From Actinomadura oligospora ATCC 43269 (GTDB taxonomy: Bacteria > Actinomycetota > Actinomycetes > Streptosporangiales > Streptosporangiaceae), in the NCBI RefSeq assembly GCF_000518265.1, contig NZ_KI912411.1, positions 1 through 64,000 of the forward strand: DNA of 64,000 nucleotides, in the 5' to 3' direction. The notes beneath the pieces are model-generated. The model had not been told where the DNA came from and did no database searches. It saw nothing but the letters and a program-made list of their open reading frames with translations. Position numbers and translations under genes: made by a program. Below, in pieces: positions 50,501-59,504 of the stretch. The stretch's first letter is position 1, and every line of letters starts with the position of its first letter.

Positions 50501-50891
50501 CGGGTCCCCCTGTGTTCGGTGTCTGGAGGGGCGTGGGGTTCAGTCTGGAGAGCGAGACATTCGGCGTCGCCGGGAGGCTCGTTATCCGTCGCCCTCCAGT
50601 AATGAGAACGTCTCGGCGGGGTGGTGTTCGCGCGCGACGGGCGAGAGCTGTGTCACGCGTGGCCACAGGCTGTTGGGGCGTGGAAGAGAACAGCACGTCA
50701 GGGTGGGTGGGGCAGGGTGCGGCGCGTGGGGACGTGAGAGAGTTCACGCGTTGCCCGGGGGCCACGGCGAACGGTTCGGAGGCGGGACGCGGCCCGGGAC
50801 GCCGGTTGGTGTTCACGGAGGCGCATGGCCTGGCCACGTTCCGGAGACGTTCTGGCGCGGAGAGCGGCGGGGTCCGGTGTGATCCTCTACG
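50501..50891. other. Intergenic region
   Basis: 391 bp with no convincing gene. It is the shared upstream DNA of the leftward HPF-like gene and the rightward XRE regulator. TACGAT at 50888-50893 overlaps the regulator's ATG, so it is not its -10. Confidence 0.5.
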
Positions 50892-51857
50892 ATGGTCGAT
50901 GCCGTTTCGCCAAGACTGGCTGGTGACCCCTTGCCCCAGGACGCTGCTGCACCCGTTCCTCCAGCGGAGGGCGACTCCACACCCGGACGTCTGCTCGACT
51001 ACCCGCGTCGCGGCGGTCCGACCGTGCTGCGCATCCTGCTGGGGGCGCAGCTGCGCCGGCTCCGCGAGGGGAAGGGGATCTCGACCGAGGACGCCGGGTA
51101 CGAGATCCGCGGCTCGCACTCCAAGATCAGCCGGATGGAGCTCGGCCGCGTCGGGTTCAAGGAACGCGACGTCGCCGACCTGCTGACGCTCTACGGCGTC
51201 ACCGACCCCGCCGACCGCGCTCCCCTGCTCGAGCTCGCGCGCGAGGCCAACACCCCCGGCTGGTGGCACCGCTACGGCGACGTTCTACCGAACTGGTTCG
51301 AGACCTACCTCGGCCTCGAAGAGGCCGCCTCGCTGCTGCGCTGCTACGAGCTGCAGTTCGTGCCGGGGCTGCTGCAGACCGAGGACTACGCGCGGGCGGT
51401 CGTCCGCCTCGGCCACCCTGACGCGACCGAGGAGGACGTCGAGCGGCGTGTCCGGCTGCGGATGACGCGGCAGGAGCGGTTCGTCGAGCCGGGTGCTCCG
51501 ACGTTGTGGGCCGTCCTCGACGAGGCGGTGCTGCGCCGCAGCCTCGGTGGACGCGAGGTCATGCGCGGACAGCTGCGGCACCTGCTCAAGATGGCCGATC
51601 TGCCGAACGTCACGCTGCAGGTCGTCCGGTACGAGGCGTCCGAGCCGTGCGCGACGGGCGGGCCGTTCACGATCCTGCGGTTCGCCGAGCCGGGCCTGTC
51701 GGACGTGGTGTACCTGGAGCAGCTCACCAGCGCCCTCTACCTGGACAAGCCCGCCGACGTGGACACCTACATGCGGGTGATGAACGACCTGTGTATCACC
51801 GCGTCCCGTCCGGACGAGACGGTCCGGTTCCTGAACAGTCTGCTGAACGAGAATTGA
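50892..51857 (+). CDS. XRE-family regulator with DUF5753 domain
   Basis: 321 aa. After a Pro-rich lead of 45 residues, the XRE helix-turn-helix (LGAQLRRLREGKGISTEDAG, then IRGSHSKISRMELGRVGFK) is followed by DUF5753 (WFETYLGLEEAASLLRCYEL, VPGLLQTEDYARAV, and GGPFTILRF). Such regulators are very numerous in Streptomyces and relatives and are normally paired with a small DUF397 gene. No DUF397 gene follows here; the next gene is a nitroreductase-like one. The exact start is uncertain, as no ribosome site precedes ATG 50892. Confidence 0.83.
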   Translation: MVDAVSPRLAGDPLPQDAAAPVPPAEGDSTPGRLLDYPRRGGPTVLRILLGAQLRRLREGKGISTEDAGYEIRGSHSKISRMELGRVGFKERDVADLLTLYGVTDPADRAPLLELAREANTPGWWHRYGDVLPNWFETYLGLEEAASLLRCYELQFVPGLLQTEDYARAVVRLGHPDATEEDVERRVRLRMTRQERFVEPGAPTLWAVLDEAVLRRSLGGREVMRGQLRHLLKMADLPNVTLQVVRYEASEPCATGGPFTILRFAEPGLSDVVYLEQLTSALYLDKPADVDTYMRVMNDLCITASRPDETVRFLNSLLNEN

Positions 51858-51969
51858 CCTCCTCCCCCGCGTGGCCTCTGAGCTGGGGGGAAGGTCCTCG
51901 GGCCGATGGATGTTGTCGCCGTCGCGCGGTGCCGCACCGCGCGCATCCGCTGGAACGCGAGGAGGCCGC

Positions 51970-52371
51970 ATGCTTTTCGGCAAGGAACACGTCAAGCGCT
52001 ATCAGGAGACCGACGGCGCTGAGGGGCACGACTGGAACGGCACGGTCACGTTGCTGTTGACCACCGTGGGGCGCAAGTCGGGCATAGAGCGCACGACGCC
52101 GCTGATCTACCAGAAGGACGGTGACCACTACATCGTGATCGCGTCCAAGGGCGGCGCGGAGGAGCACCCTCTCTGGTATCTGAACCTTGAGGCCGACCCC
52201 GAGGTGAAGGTGCAGGTTCTGGGCGACCGGTTCACCGCGCGCGCCCGGACGGCGACGGCGGAGGAGCGGCCCCGGCTCTGGAAGAAGATGGTCGCGGTGT
52301 GGCCCGACTATGACGAGTACACGAAGAAGACCGACCGTGAGATTCCAGTCGTGGTGCTCGAGCGCGTCTGA
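51970..52371 (+). CDS. Deazaflavin(F420)-dependent nitroreductase family protein
   Basis: 133 aa, a split-barrel protein of the DDN/DUF385 group. LLLTTVGRKSGIERTTPLIY, then GDHYIVIASKGGAEEHPLWY and LNLEADPEV are the family's F420-binding words. Relatives in mycobacteria use F420H2 to reduce quinones and activate nitroimidazoles. AGGAGG precedes the ATG by about 5 nt. It follows the XRE gene after 112 nt on the same strand and may or may not be co-transcribed. Confidence 0.88.
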   Translation: MLFGKEHVKRYQETDGAEGHDWNGTVTLLLTTVGRKSGIERTTPLIYQKDGDHYIVIASKGGAEEHPLWYLNLEADPEVKVQVLGDRFTARARTATAEERPRLWKKMVAVWPDYDEYTKKTDREIPVVVLERV

Positions 52372-52568
52372 CCTGGGGCTTGGGACGCGGCGTCGTTGAT
52401 ATCGGCCCGCGCGGAACGTGGGGCGCGCCGACGCCTCGCAGACCGCGCGGGTTTTTCCTCTGAGGGCGCGGGGCGGCGGATGCCAGCGGTTCGCTTTCGT
52501 GGACGACGGCCGAGCGTGTAGCGTCGGCCGCAGAACATTCGTTCGACCGAGTCCAGCGAGGGACCGAG

Positions 52569-53633
52569 GTGCCGACGTCATCGCGGGTTCACGACGAATC
52601 ACGGGATCACCACGACGAGCCGTTGCCACCACGGCTGCCGCGTCGTTGGGAGATCGAGGCCGGGGCCGTCCCGGAACCGTTGCCCGGAGGCCGTGAGCGC
52701 CGCTGGCGCGTGGATTCCGGCGGCGCGTCCTACCTGCTGCGGGAGCACGGCGCACCCGATCGCAGGCGGATCGGGCTGCGGCATGAGGCGATGGCCGCGC
52801 TGGACGAGGCCGGGCTTCCGGTGCTCGCGCCCGTGCCCGCGCGCAACGGCAGGACGCTGGTCGTCACGGGCGGACGCGGATACGAGCTGTTCCCGTGGGC
52901 GTCCGGGCGGCGGCGGGACGGGCTGGAACTGACGTTCGTCCAGTGCGGGCGTCTCGGGGCGCTGCTCGGGCGGCTGCACACAGAACTCGACCGTGTGACC
53001 GGGCCGGTGCAGCAGAGCATGCTGGTGCCGACGTCCCGGGCGTCCGCCGCGATCGCGGCCGTGGACGCGGCGATCACCGAGACGCCCGACGACGGGACGG
53101 ACTTCTCCGCGCTGACCGTCCGGCGGCTCGGTGAACGCCGCGAGCTGCTGGACGAGTTCGCCGACCACCAGCCGCCGGAGATCGACACGAGCATGGTGGG
53201 ACGGCTGCACGGCGCGTTCCACCAGGGACATCTCCGGTACGGGCGGTCGGGCGAGGTGTCGGCGGTGCTGGGCTGGGACGCGCTGACCACCGGGCCGCTC
53301 GCGGGCGAGGTCGTCGGCGCGGCGGCGCGGCTGTTCGCCTGCGGGGACGACCGGGGGCTCGACCTCGACCGGGTCCAGGCGTTCCTGCGCGGTCACCGCT
53401 CGGTCGTCGGCCTGGACGCCGGGCAGATCCAGTCGGCCGTCCATCGGGCCTGGTGGGAGCGGCTGTGCGATGTGGCGTCGCTGAGGCGGCGGTACCTCGG
53501 TGACGAGCCGTCGGACGGAGACGACGCGCCGACGGCGCTGGTGGCGTGGTGGTCGGCCAACCTGGACCGGACGCTCGACGCGTTCGCCGTTCCGTACACC
53601 GAGGTCCCGGACGACAACCCCGCCTACGGCTGA
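52569..53633 (+). CDS. Degenerate aminoglycoside-phosphotransferase-like kinase
   Basis: 354 aa. The layout is that of APH/homoserine-kinase-II-like proteins: RRWRVDSGGASYLLREHG, then GYELFPWASGRRRDG and GRLGALLGRLHTELDRV. The catalytic loop, normally HGDxxxxN, reads HGAFHQGHLRY, so the catalytic Asp and metal-binding Asn are lost; the DFG-like site reads LGWDALTTGPLAGEV with its Asp kept. It may be an inactive kinase or one that uses other residues. GTG start with GAGGGA upstream. Confidence 0.65.
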   Translation: MPTSSRVHDESRDHHDEPLPPRLPRRWEIEAGAVPEPLPGGRERRWRVDSGGASYLLREHGAPDRRRIGLRHEAMAALDEAGLPVLAPVPARNGRTLVVTGGRGYELFPWASGRRRDGLELTFVQCGRLGALLGRLHTELDRVTGPVQQSMLVPTSRASAAIAAVDAAITETPDDGTDFSALTVRRLGERRELLDEFADHQPPEIDTSMVGRLHGAFHQGHLRYGRSGEVSAVLGWDALTTGPLAGEVVGAAARLFACGDDRGLDLDRVQAFLRGHRSVVGLDAGQIQSAVHRAWWERLCDVASLRRRYLGDEPSDGDDAPTALVAWWSANLDRTLDAFAVPYTEVPDDNPAYG

Positions 53634-53710
53634 CCCGCGGACGACGTCCCGGTCCTGTCGCTGACAGAGCTCTCGGCCCCGCCGCCGCCGGACGACCTCG
53701 TGATTGCGCC

Positions 53711-53755
53711 GCTGACCGGGCGGCCTCGCGGTCGCGTTGCTGACCGGGCGGCCTC
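53711..53755. repeat. 17-nt direct repeat
   Basis: GCTGACCGGGCGGCCTC is found at 53711-53727 and 53739-53755, 28 nt apart, in the gap between the kinase-like and dehydrogenase genes. Function unknown. Confidence 0.75.
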
Positions 53756-53884
53756 CTGGTCCGGGTCCGCCGTGCGGCAGGCGGGCGCCTGGTGATCTCG
53801 TGGGTCCTGCGGGCCGTCGATCTGGGTAGGAGATCGGCGGAGGCGCGGCGCGGAGGCCGCCGCGCGGGACCGGAGGAGGCTCGG

Positions 53885-54751
53885 ATGACGGCTGTCGCCC
53901 TGCTCGGGACGGGGATCATGGGGTTCCCGATGGCGCGGAACCTGCTCGGCGCCGGACTGGACGTGACGGTGTGGAACCGGACGCGGGCGCGGGCCGAGCC
54001 GCTCGGCCAGGCGGGCGCGCGGGTCGTGGACTCCCCCGGCGAGGCGGTCGCGGACGCCGAGGTGATCGTCACGATGATGACCGACGGCGACGCCGTGGCC
54101 GAGGTGATGGCGGACGCCGCCCCGCGGGCCCGCGAGGGCGCGGTGTGGGCGCAGATGAGCACGGTCGGCGTGGCCGCGCTCGAGCCGCTCGCCAAGCTGG
54201 CCGTCCGGAACGGGCTCACCTTCGTCGACGCGCCGGTGCAGGGGAGCAGGCAGCCCGCCACCGAGGGGAGGCTGGTCGTCCTGGCGGCGGGGCCGGAGGC
54301 CGCGCGCGAGGTGGTGCGGCCGGTGTTCGACGCCGTGGGACAGCGGACGCTGTGGCTGGGCCAGGACGGCGCGGAGGGCGGGGGCACGCGCCTGAAGATG
54401 GTCACGGTCGGGTACGCGATCACGCTCACGTCGCTGGTGGCCGAGTCGATGGCGCTGGCGGAGGGGCTGGGCCTGGATCCGAACGCGTTCGGGGAGGTCA
54501 TGTCGGGTGGGCCGCTCGACTGCGGCTACCTGCAGACCAAGATGCGGGCCGTCCTGGACCGGGATTTCAGCCCGACGTTCACGGTGCTGAACGCGACCAA
54601 GGACACCGGGCTCATCATGGAGGCGGCGTCGTCCGCGGGCGTCCGGGTGGATCTGACGGACGCGGCGCGGCAGCGGTTCGTCCGCGCGACCGAGCAGGGG
54701 CACGGCGGGGAGGACATGGTCGCGAGCTACTTCGCCGGATTCGCCTCCTGA
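53885..54751 (+). CDS. NAD(P)-dependent beta-hydroxyacid dehydrogenase family protein
   Basis: 288 aa, usual length for 3-hydroxyisobutyrate dehydrogenase and tartronate-semialdehyde reductase. The nucleotide loop LLGTGIMGFPMARNL, WNRTRAR after strand 2 (suggesting NADPH), the substrate-site FVDAPVQGSRQPA, and the catalytic Lys region TRLKMVTVGYAIT are seen. Glyoxylate/succinic semialdehyde reductase-type members have the same words. AGGAGG lies before the ATG. It overlaps the convergent phosphatase gene by 25 nt. Confidence 0.85.
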   Translation: MTAVALLGTGIMGFPMARNLLGAGLDVTVWNRTRARAEPLGQAGARVVDSPGEAVADAEVIVTMMTDGDAVAEVMADAAPRAREGAVWAQMSTVGVAALEPLAKLAVRNGLTFVDAPVQGSRQPATEGRLVVLAAGPEAAREVVRPVFDAVGQRTLWLGQDGAEGGGTRLKMVTVGYAITLTSLVAESMALAEGLGLDPNAFGEVMSGGPLDCGYLQTKMRAVLDRDFSPTFTVLNATKDTGLIMEAASSAGVRVDLTDAARQRFVRATEQGHGGEDMVASYFAGFAS

Positions 54752-55431
54752 GGCTCGTGCACCGTTTCGGGGTCGGGGGTCGCGGTCGGGATGCCGAAGG
54801 TGACGGAGAACAGGTCCGGGAGGTCCGGGCGGAGTTCGACGATCGTGCCGTTCGGGGTGCGGCTGCCCTCGATGAAGCGGAAGAAGGCGCGCATCTGGTC
54901 GGACGTCGGTTCGGTGATGCCGGTGAGGAGCGTCCACATGGCGGCGCGGATGAAGAGGCCGTGGGAGAAGACCGCTATGAGGCCGGGCTCGGGACGGGCG
55001 GCCAGGGTGTCGAGCATCGCGCGGGCGCGTGAGATCAGGTCTTGGAAGGATTCGCCGTCGCCGCCGTCCACATGGGACGGGTCGGAGCGTTTCCAGTAGG
55101 CCTCGGCGTAGGGACGGCGTTCTTCGTTCGTGGTGTTGGGGCCGTGCAGTGAGCCGAGGTAGGTGAACTCCTCGACGGGCCATTCCTCGTAGGGGACGCC
55201 TGGGAAGCGGGCACGTGTCGGCGCCGCCGTCTCGCGCGCGCGGACGAAGTCCGAGCTGACGATGAGGGACGGCGCGGAGGGGAACAGGGCCGCGACGCGC
55301 TCGGCCTGGCGGCGTCCGAGCGGGGTGAGGGGCGAGGCGCCGGGGCCGTTGGTGGGGAGGCCGGCGTTCGACTCGCTCTCGCCGTGCCTGATCAGCCAGA
55401 TGCGCCGGGAGGCGGCTTCGGGGTCCGTCAC
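54727..55431 (-). CDS. Histidine phosphatase family protein
   Basis: 234 aa from GTG 55431. The phosphoglycerate-mutase-like fold has LIRHGESESNAG (phospho-His16), PLTPLGRRQAERVA, SDFVRARETA and the second catalytic His in AVFSHGLFIRA. The substrate may be a small sugar or phospholipid phosphate. The start was set just before the first strand; CAGCCTTGTCC precedes it with a spacing like that of aroG, suggesting a leaderless mRNA. Divergent from the VOC gene with 43 bp between starts. Confidence 0.83.
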   Translation of the reverse strand: MTDPEAASRRIWLIRHGESESNAGLPTNGPGASPLTPLGRRQAERVAALFPSAPSLIVSSDFVRARETAAPTRARFPGVPYEEWPVEEFTYLGSLHGPNTTNEERRPYAEAYWKRSDPSHVDGGDGESFQDLISRARAMLDTLAARPEPGLIAVFSHGLFIRAAMWTLLTGITEPTSDQMRAFFRFIEGSRTPNGTIVELRPDLPDLFSVTFGIPTATPDPETVHEPQEANPAK

Positions 55432-55474
55432 TCGGACAAGGCTGCCATATCGCCTGCTGGGAATGATGAGGCGT

Positions 55475-55867
55475 ATGGAGGTTCTGAGCAGTCGCATACT
55501 GGTCCGTCCGGCCGACCCCGAGCGGGCGCGTCGTTTCTACCGGGACGTTCTCGGCCTGGCGGTGTACCGGGAGTTCGGCCCGCCGGACGATCCCGGCCTG
55601 GTGTTCTTCCTCGGCAACGGGTTCCTGGAGGTGTCGGGGAGGGGGCCCGGGCCGGCGGGCGAGGGCGCGCCGATGCTGTGGCTCCAGGTGCGGGACGTCC
55701 GGGCCGAGCACGCGCGCCTGGTCGCCGCCGGGGTCCGGGTGGCGCGCGAGCCGCGCGCCGAGCCGTGGGGGCTGGTCGAGATGTGGATCGAGGATCCGGA
55801 GGGGATCCGGATCGTCGTGGTCGAGATCCCGGAAGATCATCCGTTGCGGCGCGACTCGCGCGGATAA
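55475..55867 (+). CDS. VOC superfamily (glyoxalase/bleomycin-resistance fold) protein
   Basis: 130 aa. VLSSRILVRPADPERARRFY, then RDVLGLAVYREFG, FFLGNGFLEVSG, LQVRDVRAEHARLVAAGVRV and IEDPEGIRIVVVEIPED fit a VOC dimer-forming protein. The first metal-ligand His found in dioxygenases is absent, so a binding or isomerase role is possible. No ribosome site; AATGAT lies 7 nt before the ATG, which may make it leaderless. The 48 bp between it and the nuclease-helicase operon carry that operon's promoter. Confidence 0.78.
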   Translation: MEVLSSRILVRPADPERARRFYRDVLGLAVYREFGPPDDPGLVFFLGNGFLEVSGRGPGPAGEGAPMLWLQVRDVRAEHARLVAAGVRVAREPRAEPWGLVEMWIEDPEGIRIVVVEIPEDHPLRRDSRG

Positions 55868-55902
55868 TTCTGGAAAACACTGGAAGTCACTGGAAGTCGC
55901 GG

Positions 55903-55908
55903 TACTCT
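55903..55908 (+). promoter_or_regulatory. Putative -10 box of the nuclease-helicase operon
   Basis: TACTCT followed by 7 nt and then ATG 55916; no ribosome site. The operon would thus begin with a leaderless message. Upstream are two copies of ACTGGAAGTC (55879-55888 and 55889-55898), a possible control site. Confidence 0.55.
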
Positions 55909-55915
55909 CTCCGGC

Positions 55916-56851
55916 ATGTCCGGATCACCCGGCTCCTCCCCTGACGTGCTGGAGGAGCGCATCGCCGAGTTGCGCGCGGCCGTGCGTCGCGCGGCGGCGG
56001 GCGGCGACCGGGAGACCGCGCGGAACCTGCGCGCGGAACTGCGCCGGGCCGAGCAGGCGTGGGACGAGGCCGTCCTCGGCGGTGATCCCGCCACGGACTC
56101 CCCCGCGCCCGCCGGAGCGCAGGGAAACGTCGGCGGAGTGGCGCGGGGGCTGGTGCCGGTGCGGGAGCAGGTTCATCAGGCTCTGACAGTGCTGGGCGTG
56201 CCCGCGGCGCCGAAGCTGATCGGGGCCGTGCACGGGGCGTTCTTCCCGGGAGAGATCCCGGCGACGCGGCTGACAAGCCTGCGGCGGGACGAGGAACGGT
56301 CGTTCCGGTCCGCGCCGTATGCGCGTCCGTACTACCTGTGCGCGGCGCTGACCGCCGACCTGCTGGCTCCCGCGCGCGGGTTGCTGACGGTGAGCACATG
56401 GCCGTTGCGGCAGCGCGTCGTCGGTCCGCTCAGCGCGCGCGTGGACTTCCTCACGGCGGCGATCCGGGTGGCCGAACGCGCGGAACATACCGATACCGGG
56501 CGGGACGCGGGCGTCCAGCGGCTGCTGTGGCGGTTCGCCGCCACCATTCCGGGGGCGGCGGGCGGTACCGTCGGGACGGACGGTGCGGTGGAGCCGGCCG
56601 TGGTCGCCGAGGCGGCGCGGGCGGAGCTGGCCGTGCACAGCGACGCCGACGGGCGGGACCGCGCGGCGGCGGCGCGGCGCGCGGCGGACGCGCTGGACGA
56701 CGCGGCGCTGCTGTTCGGCGGCGGGCTGCGCGTCCTGCCCCGCCGGACGGGTACCGGTGACGGCCCGGGCGCGGGCGCGGACACCGGCGACAACACGACC
56801 ACAGGCGCGGGCGCGAGCCCGGGCGACACGACGAACCGGCGACGGCGATGA
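55916..56851 (+). CDS. Operon gene 1: hypothetical, coiled-coil plus winged-helix-like protein
   Basis: 311 aa. Residues 10-55 (LEERIAELRAAVRRAAAGGD, then RNLRAELRRAEQAWDEAV) form a charged coiled coil. Residues 80-180 (VREQVHQALTVLGVPAAPKL, FFPGEIPATRLTSLRRDEER) look like a winged-helix DNA-binding region of the kind that follows 'LGVPAAPKLI'. The last 60 residues are Gly/Thr/Asp-rich and disordered. No known family recognised. It probably starts leaderless at ATG 55916 and its stop overlaps the start of gene 2 by 4 nt (ATGA). Possibly the DNA-binding or regulatory member of the operon. Confidence 0.65.
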   Translation: MSGSPGSSPDVLEERIAELRAAVRRAAAGGDRETARNLRAELRRAEQAWDEAVLGGDPATDSPAPAGAQGNVGGVARGLVPVREQVHQALTVLGVPAAPKLIGAVHGAFFPGEIPATRLTSLRRDEERSFRSAPYARPYYLCAALTADLLAPARGLLTVSTWPLRQRVVGPLSARVDFLTAAIRVAERAEHTDTGRDAGVQRLLWRFAATIPGAAGGTVGTDGAVEPAVVAEAARAELAVHSDADGRDRAAAARRAADALDDAALLFGGGLRVLPRRTGTGDGPGAGADTGDNTTTGAGASPGDTTNRRRR

Positions 56852-58035
56852 TCAGAGACGACGACCACACGGCGACCGACCTGTCCCACCTGCGCGGCGG
56901 CGAGACCGCGCGCAACCACGACGCCCGGACGATAGCGGCGCTGACCGCGAACCCGGGCTGCGCGCGGCGCGGGGTGATGGACGCCGCCGCGGTCGACAAG
57001 GACGCGGTCGCCCGGCACCTGGGGTTCGGCGCGCCCTTCGGGCAGTCGCAGTTCGCGATCACCCGCGGGAACGCGTTCGAGGCGCAGGTGAAGGCGGACG
57101 GCTGCGCCGAGCTGCTGGCGCTGCTGCGCGACGGGCTCGGGCTGGACATCCCGGAGGTCGCCTACGACGACCTGGAGTCGGTCGGCACCGAGAGCCGCGA
57201 GGTGCGGCACACCCGCACCCGGCACCTGATGGCGCGCGCCCTGGAGTCGGGCGAGGGGACGATGTTCGACCATCCACTGCTGCGGCTGGACATCGCCGGG
57301 CAGCGCGCCTACCTGGAGCCGGACGTGATCGCCTTCCAGCTCGGCGGCCGGTTCCACGTCGTGGAGGTCAAGTCGTTCGCGGTCGTGGACGGGCAGGCCG
57401 AACCGGAGCAGGTCGCGGCGGCGGCGCGGCAGTCGGCGGTGTACGTCCTGGCGCTCCGTGAGCTGGTCGCGGGCCTCGGACACGACCCGGAGCGGGTGTC
57501 GCACGAGGTGTTCCTGGTCTGCCCGGAGAACTTCTCGAACCGGCCGACGGCCACGCCCGTGGACGTCAGGCCGCAGCTGGCGGTGGTGAGGCGGCAGCTC
57601 GCGCGGCTCACCCGCGCCGAGGACATCGCGCGGACCATGCCGGACGGGCTGACGTTCGCGCTCGACGAGGGCCTGCCCGACGCGGTGCGCGCGGTGGAGG
57701 CCCGGTACGCGCCGGAGTGCATGTCGAGCTGCGAGATGGCGTTGTTCTGCCGCGACGAGGCGCGGGCCTGCGGGGCCACGGGGACGCTCGGACGGCCCGT
57801 CCGGGACGAGCTCGGCGGGGTGGACAGCGTCGTGACGGCGCTGGACCTGGCGCGCGGCGTCCGGGAGCCGTCGGAGGACATGGCCGAGACGGCCGAGCAA
57901 CTGCGCGTCGCCGCCCGGCTGCGCCGCGAGGCGCTCGCCTCCGCTCCGGCGCCCGCCGTCCCGCCGCGTGACACGGCGTCGCCGCTGGTCGGCGTCCCGG
58001 CGCACGGCGCGGACGTTCTGGAGCGGACGGCGTGA
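56848..58035 (+). CDS. Operon gene 2: RecB/Cas4-like PD-(D/E)XK nuclease with Fe-S cysteines
   Basis: 395 aa. All nuclease motifs of the RecB/Cas4/Dna2 type are seen: ITRGNAFEAQ (Glu78), EPDVIAF (Asp159), VVEVKSF (Glu173, Lys175) and the QxxxY-type AARQSAVYVL (Gln195, Tyr199). Cys38 lies before the nuclease and Cys291, Cys295, Cys301 (and Cys308) after it, the one-plus-three spacing that holds a 4Fe-4S cluster in AddB, Dna2 and Cas4. No helicase domain is fused. There is no CRISPR array in the window, so a Cas role is unlikely. It overlaps genes 1 and 3 by 4 nt each. Confidence 0.75.
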   Translation: MIRDDDHTATDLSHLRGGETARNHDARTIAALTANPGCARRGVMDAAAVDKDAVARHLGFGAPFGQSQFAITRGNAFEAQVKADGCAELLALLRDGLGLDIPEVAYDDLESVGTESREVRHTRTRHLMARALESGEGTMFDHPLLRLDIAGQRAYLEPDVIAFQLGGRFHVVEVKSFAVVDGQAEPEQVAAAARQSAVYVLALRELVAGLGHDPERVSHEVFLVCPENFSNRPTATPVDVRPQLAVVRRQLARLTRAEDIARTMPDGLTFALDEGLPDAVRAVEARYAPECMSSCEMALFCRDEARACGATGTLGRPVRDELGGVDSVVTALDLARGVREPSEDMAETAEQLRVAARLRREALASAPAPAVPPRDTASPLVGVPAHGADVLERTA

Positions 58036-59504
58036 GCACGCTCACCGCCCTCGCCCAGCTGGAGGCCATCGCGGCCGGGCGGGCGGTGCCGGTCGCGACC
58101 GTCCGGCACTGCCACCTCAGCGAGACGCCGCTGGTGATGATCCCGCTGAAGCTGGCGGGCGAGGCCGCGGCGCCGCTGGCGACGATGCTCGGCACCGACC
58201 GGAACGCGCCGACGCTGCTGGTCGTCCCGCAGCCGCGCAACCGCGACCTGCGGTTCGGGTACGCGGCGGAGCTGGCCAAGGCCGTCGTCGAGCACGTCGA
58301 GGCCGAGCGCGGCGCGACCGAGACGCTCGAGCCGTCCAAGGACGGCGAGGAGCGGTTCCGGTACGAGCGGGCGCCGCAGATCATCGTGCCGAACCGGGGC
58401 AGCGTGGGGTTCCTGCGGCTGCTGGGGCGGTCCACGCGGTTCCGCAGCACCGAGGGGCCGTGGGCGGTCGATCCGGCCGTCCCGATGCTGGGCCGGTGGC
58501 TGACCTGGTTCGCCGACCGCAACGACCGTCCGGGATCGTCGGTGCTGCTGACGCTGACCGAGACGCTGCGGATGCACTGGGCGACCGGGCAGAGTTCGCT
58601 GGAGGACGGCAACCTCGGCGCGCTGATGGGCTGGATCGACCCGCCCGAGGGCATGGACGGGCCGTCGGCCGCCGCCCGTGCGGAGGATCCCGTGGTGAGC
58701 CCGCCCGCCGGTCCGGCGACCGATCCGACGTTCGACAACGAGGTGCTCGCCCCGGCGATCGCGGCGTTCGACGAGAGCGGCGGGGAGCCGCGCGCCGAGG
58801 AGCGGATCCGCGCGGCCGTCGCCTCGCAGCTCACCCCGACCTGGGACCTGGCCTGGCGCGCGCTGGACCTGCTGCGCGCCCTGCCCGAGGGCGCGAGCGT
58901 GCCGAGGCGCTGGGAGCGGGACCGCGACTCGTTCACCTACTTCCACCGCGAGTTCGCCGAGAGCCCGCCGCAGGCGAAGCTGGACGACGCGGTCCGCGCG
59001 GCGCGCCGCCTGCACGACCTGGAGCGTTCGCAGGAGTCCTACGAGGCGCAGCGCGCGTTCGACGATCCGCTGGTGATGGCCGAGCAGCGACTCGCGGGCC
59101 AGGCGTTCGGCGGCGTGGTCACCGAGGCCGAGCCGACCCGGCTGGACGAGTCGGGCAAGCGGCCGAAGCTGCGTCCGTACGTGCGGATCCGCACCGAGGA
59201 CCCCGTCCGGCTGGACGAGGGCGCGACGGTGGTGAACGCGGCCCGTCCGGGGCTCAAGGGCAAGGTCGTGGAGATCGACGGGCAGGACGTCCTGCTGGAG
59301 CTGACCGGCGGAATGGGACGCAAGCTCACCCCGGAGCCGGGCGTGGTGCCGGAGCCGGGGCAGCCGGTGGTGTTCACGTCCCGCACGGCCGACTCGTGGG
59401 GCGCGTCGAAGTTCCCCGAGCGCGAGGACACCCCGTGGACGCACGGCGGCCCGCCCGCCGAGTACGAGCCGGCCGACGAGGACGCGACGGAGGTGTGGTC
59501 GTGA
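58032..59504 (+). CDS. Operon gene 3: protein of unknown family
   Basis: 490 aa, cytoplasmic, starting at GTG 58032 in a GTGA overlap with gene 2 and ending in a GTGA overlap with gene 4. Residues 1-130 read like an alpha/beta domain (IPLKLAGEAAAPLATMLGTD, APTLLVVPQPRNRDLRFGYA). The middle (200-330) is charged and helical. Residues 380-470 (RPYVRIRTEDPVRLDEGATV, GLKGKVVEIDGQDVLLELTG) look like a small beta-barrel, perhaps an OB or SH3-like fold. No family recognised; the tight coupling suggests it bridges nuclease and helicase. Confidence 0.7.
   Translation: MSTLTALAQLEAIAAGRAVPVATVRHCHLSETPLVMIPLKLAGEAAAPLATMLGTDRNAPTLLVVPQPRNRDLRFGYAAELAKAVVEHVEAERGATETLEPSKDGEERFRYERAPQIIVPNRGSVGFLRLLGRSTRFRSTEGPWAVDPAVPMLGRWLTWFADRNDRPGSSVLLTLTETLRMHWATGQSSLEDGNLGALMGWIDPPEGMDGPSAAARAEDPVVSPPAGPATDPTFDNEVLAPAIAAFDESGGEPRAEERIRAAVASQLTPTWDLAWRALDLLRALPEGASVPRRWERDRDSFTYFHREFAESPPQAKLDDAVRAARRLHDLERSQESYEAQRAFDDPLVMAEQRLAGQAFGGVVTEAEPTRLDESGKRPKLRPYVRIRTEDPVRLDEGATVVNAARPGLKGKVVEIDGQDVLLELTGGMGRKLTPEPGVVPEPGQPVVFTSRTADSWGASKFPEREDTPWTHGGPPAEYEPADEDATEVWS

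Noticed and set aside
56848..58035. Cas4 of a CRISPR system
   Set aside because: The nuclease has the Cas4-like motifs, but there are no cas1/cas2 genes or arrays in the window and its operon partners are different.
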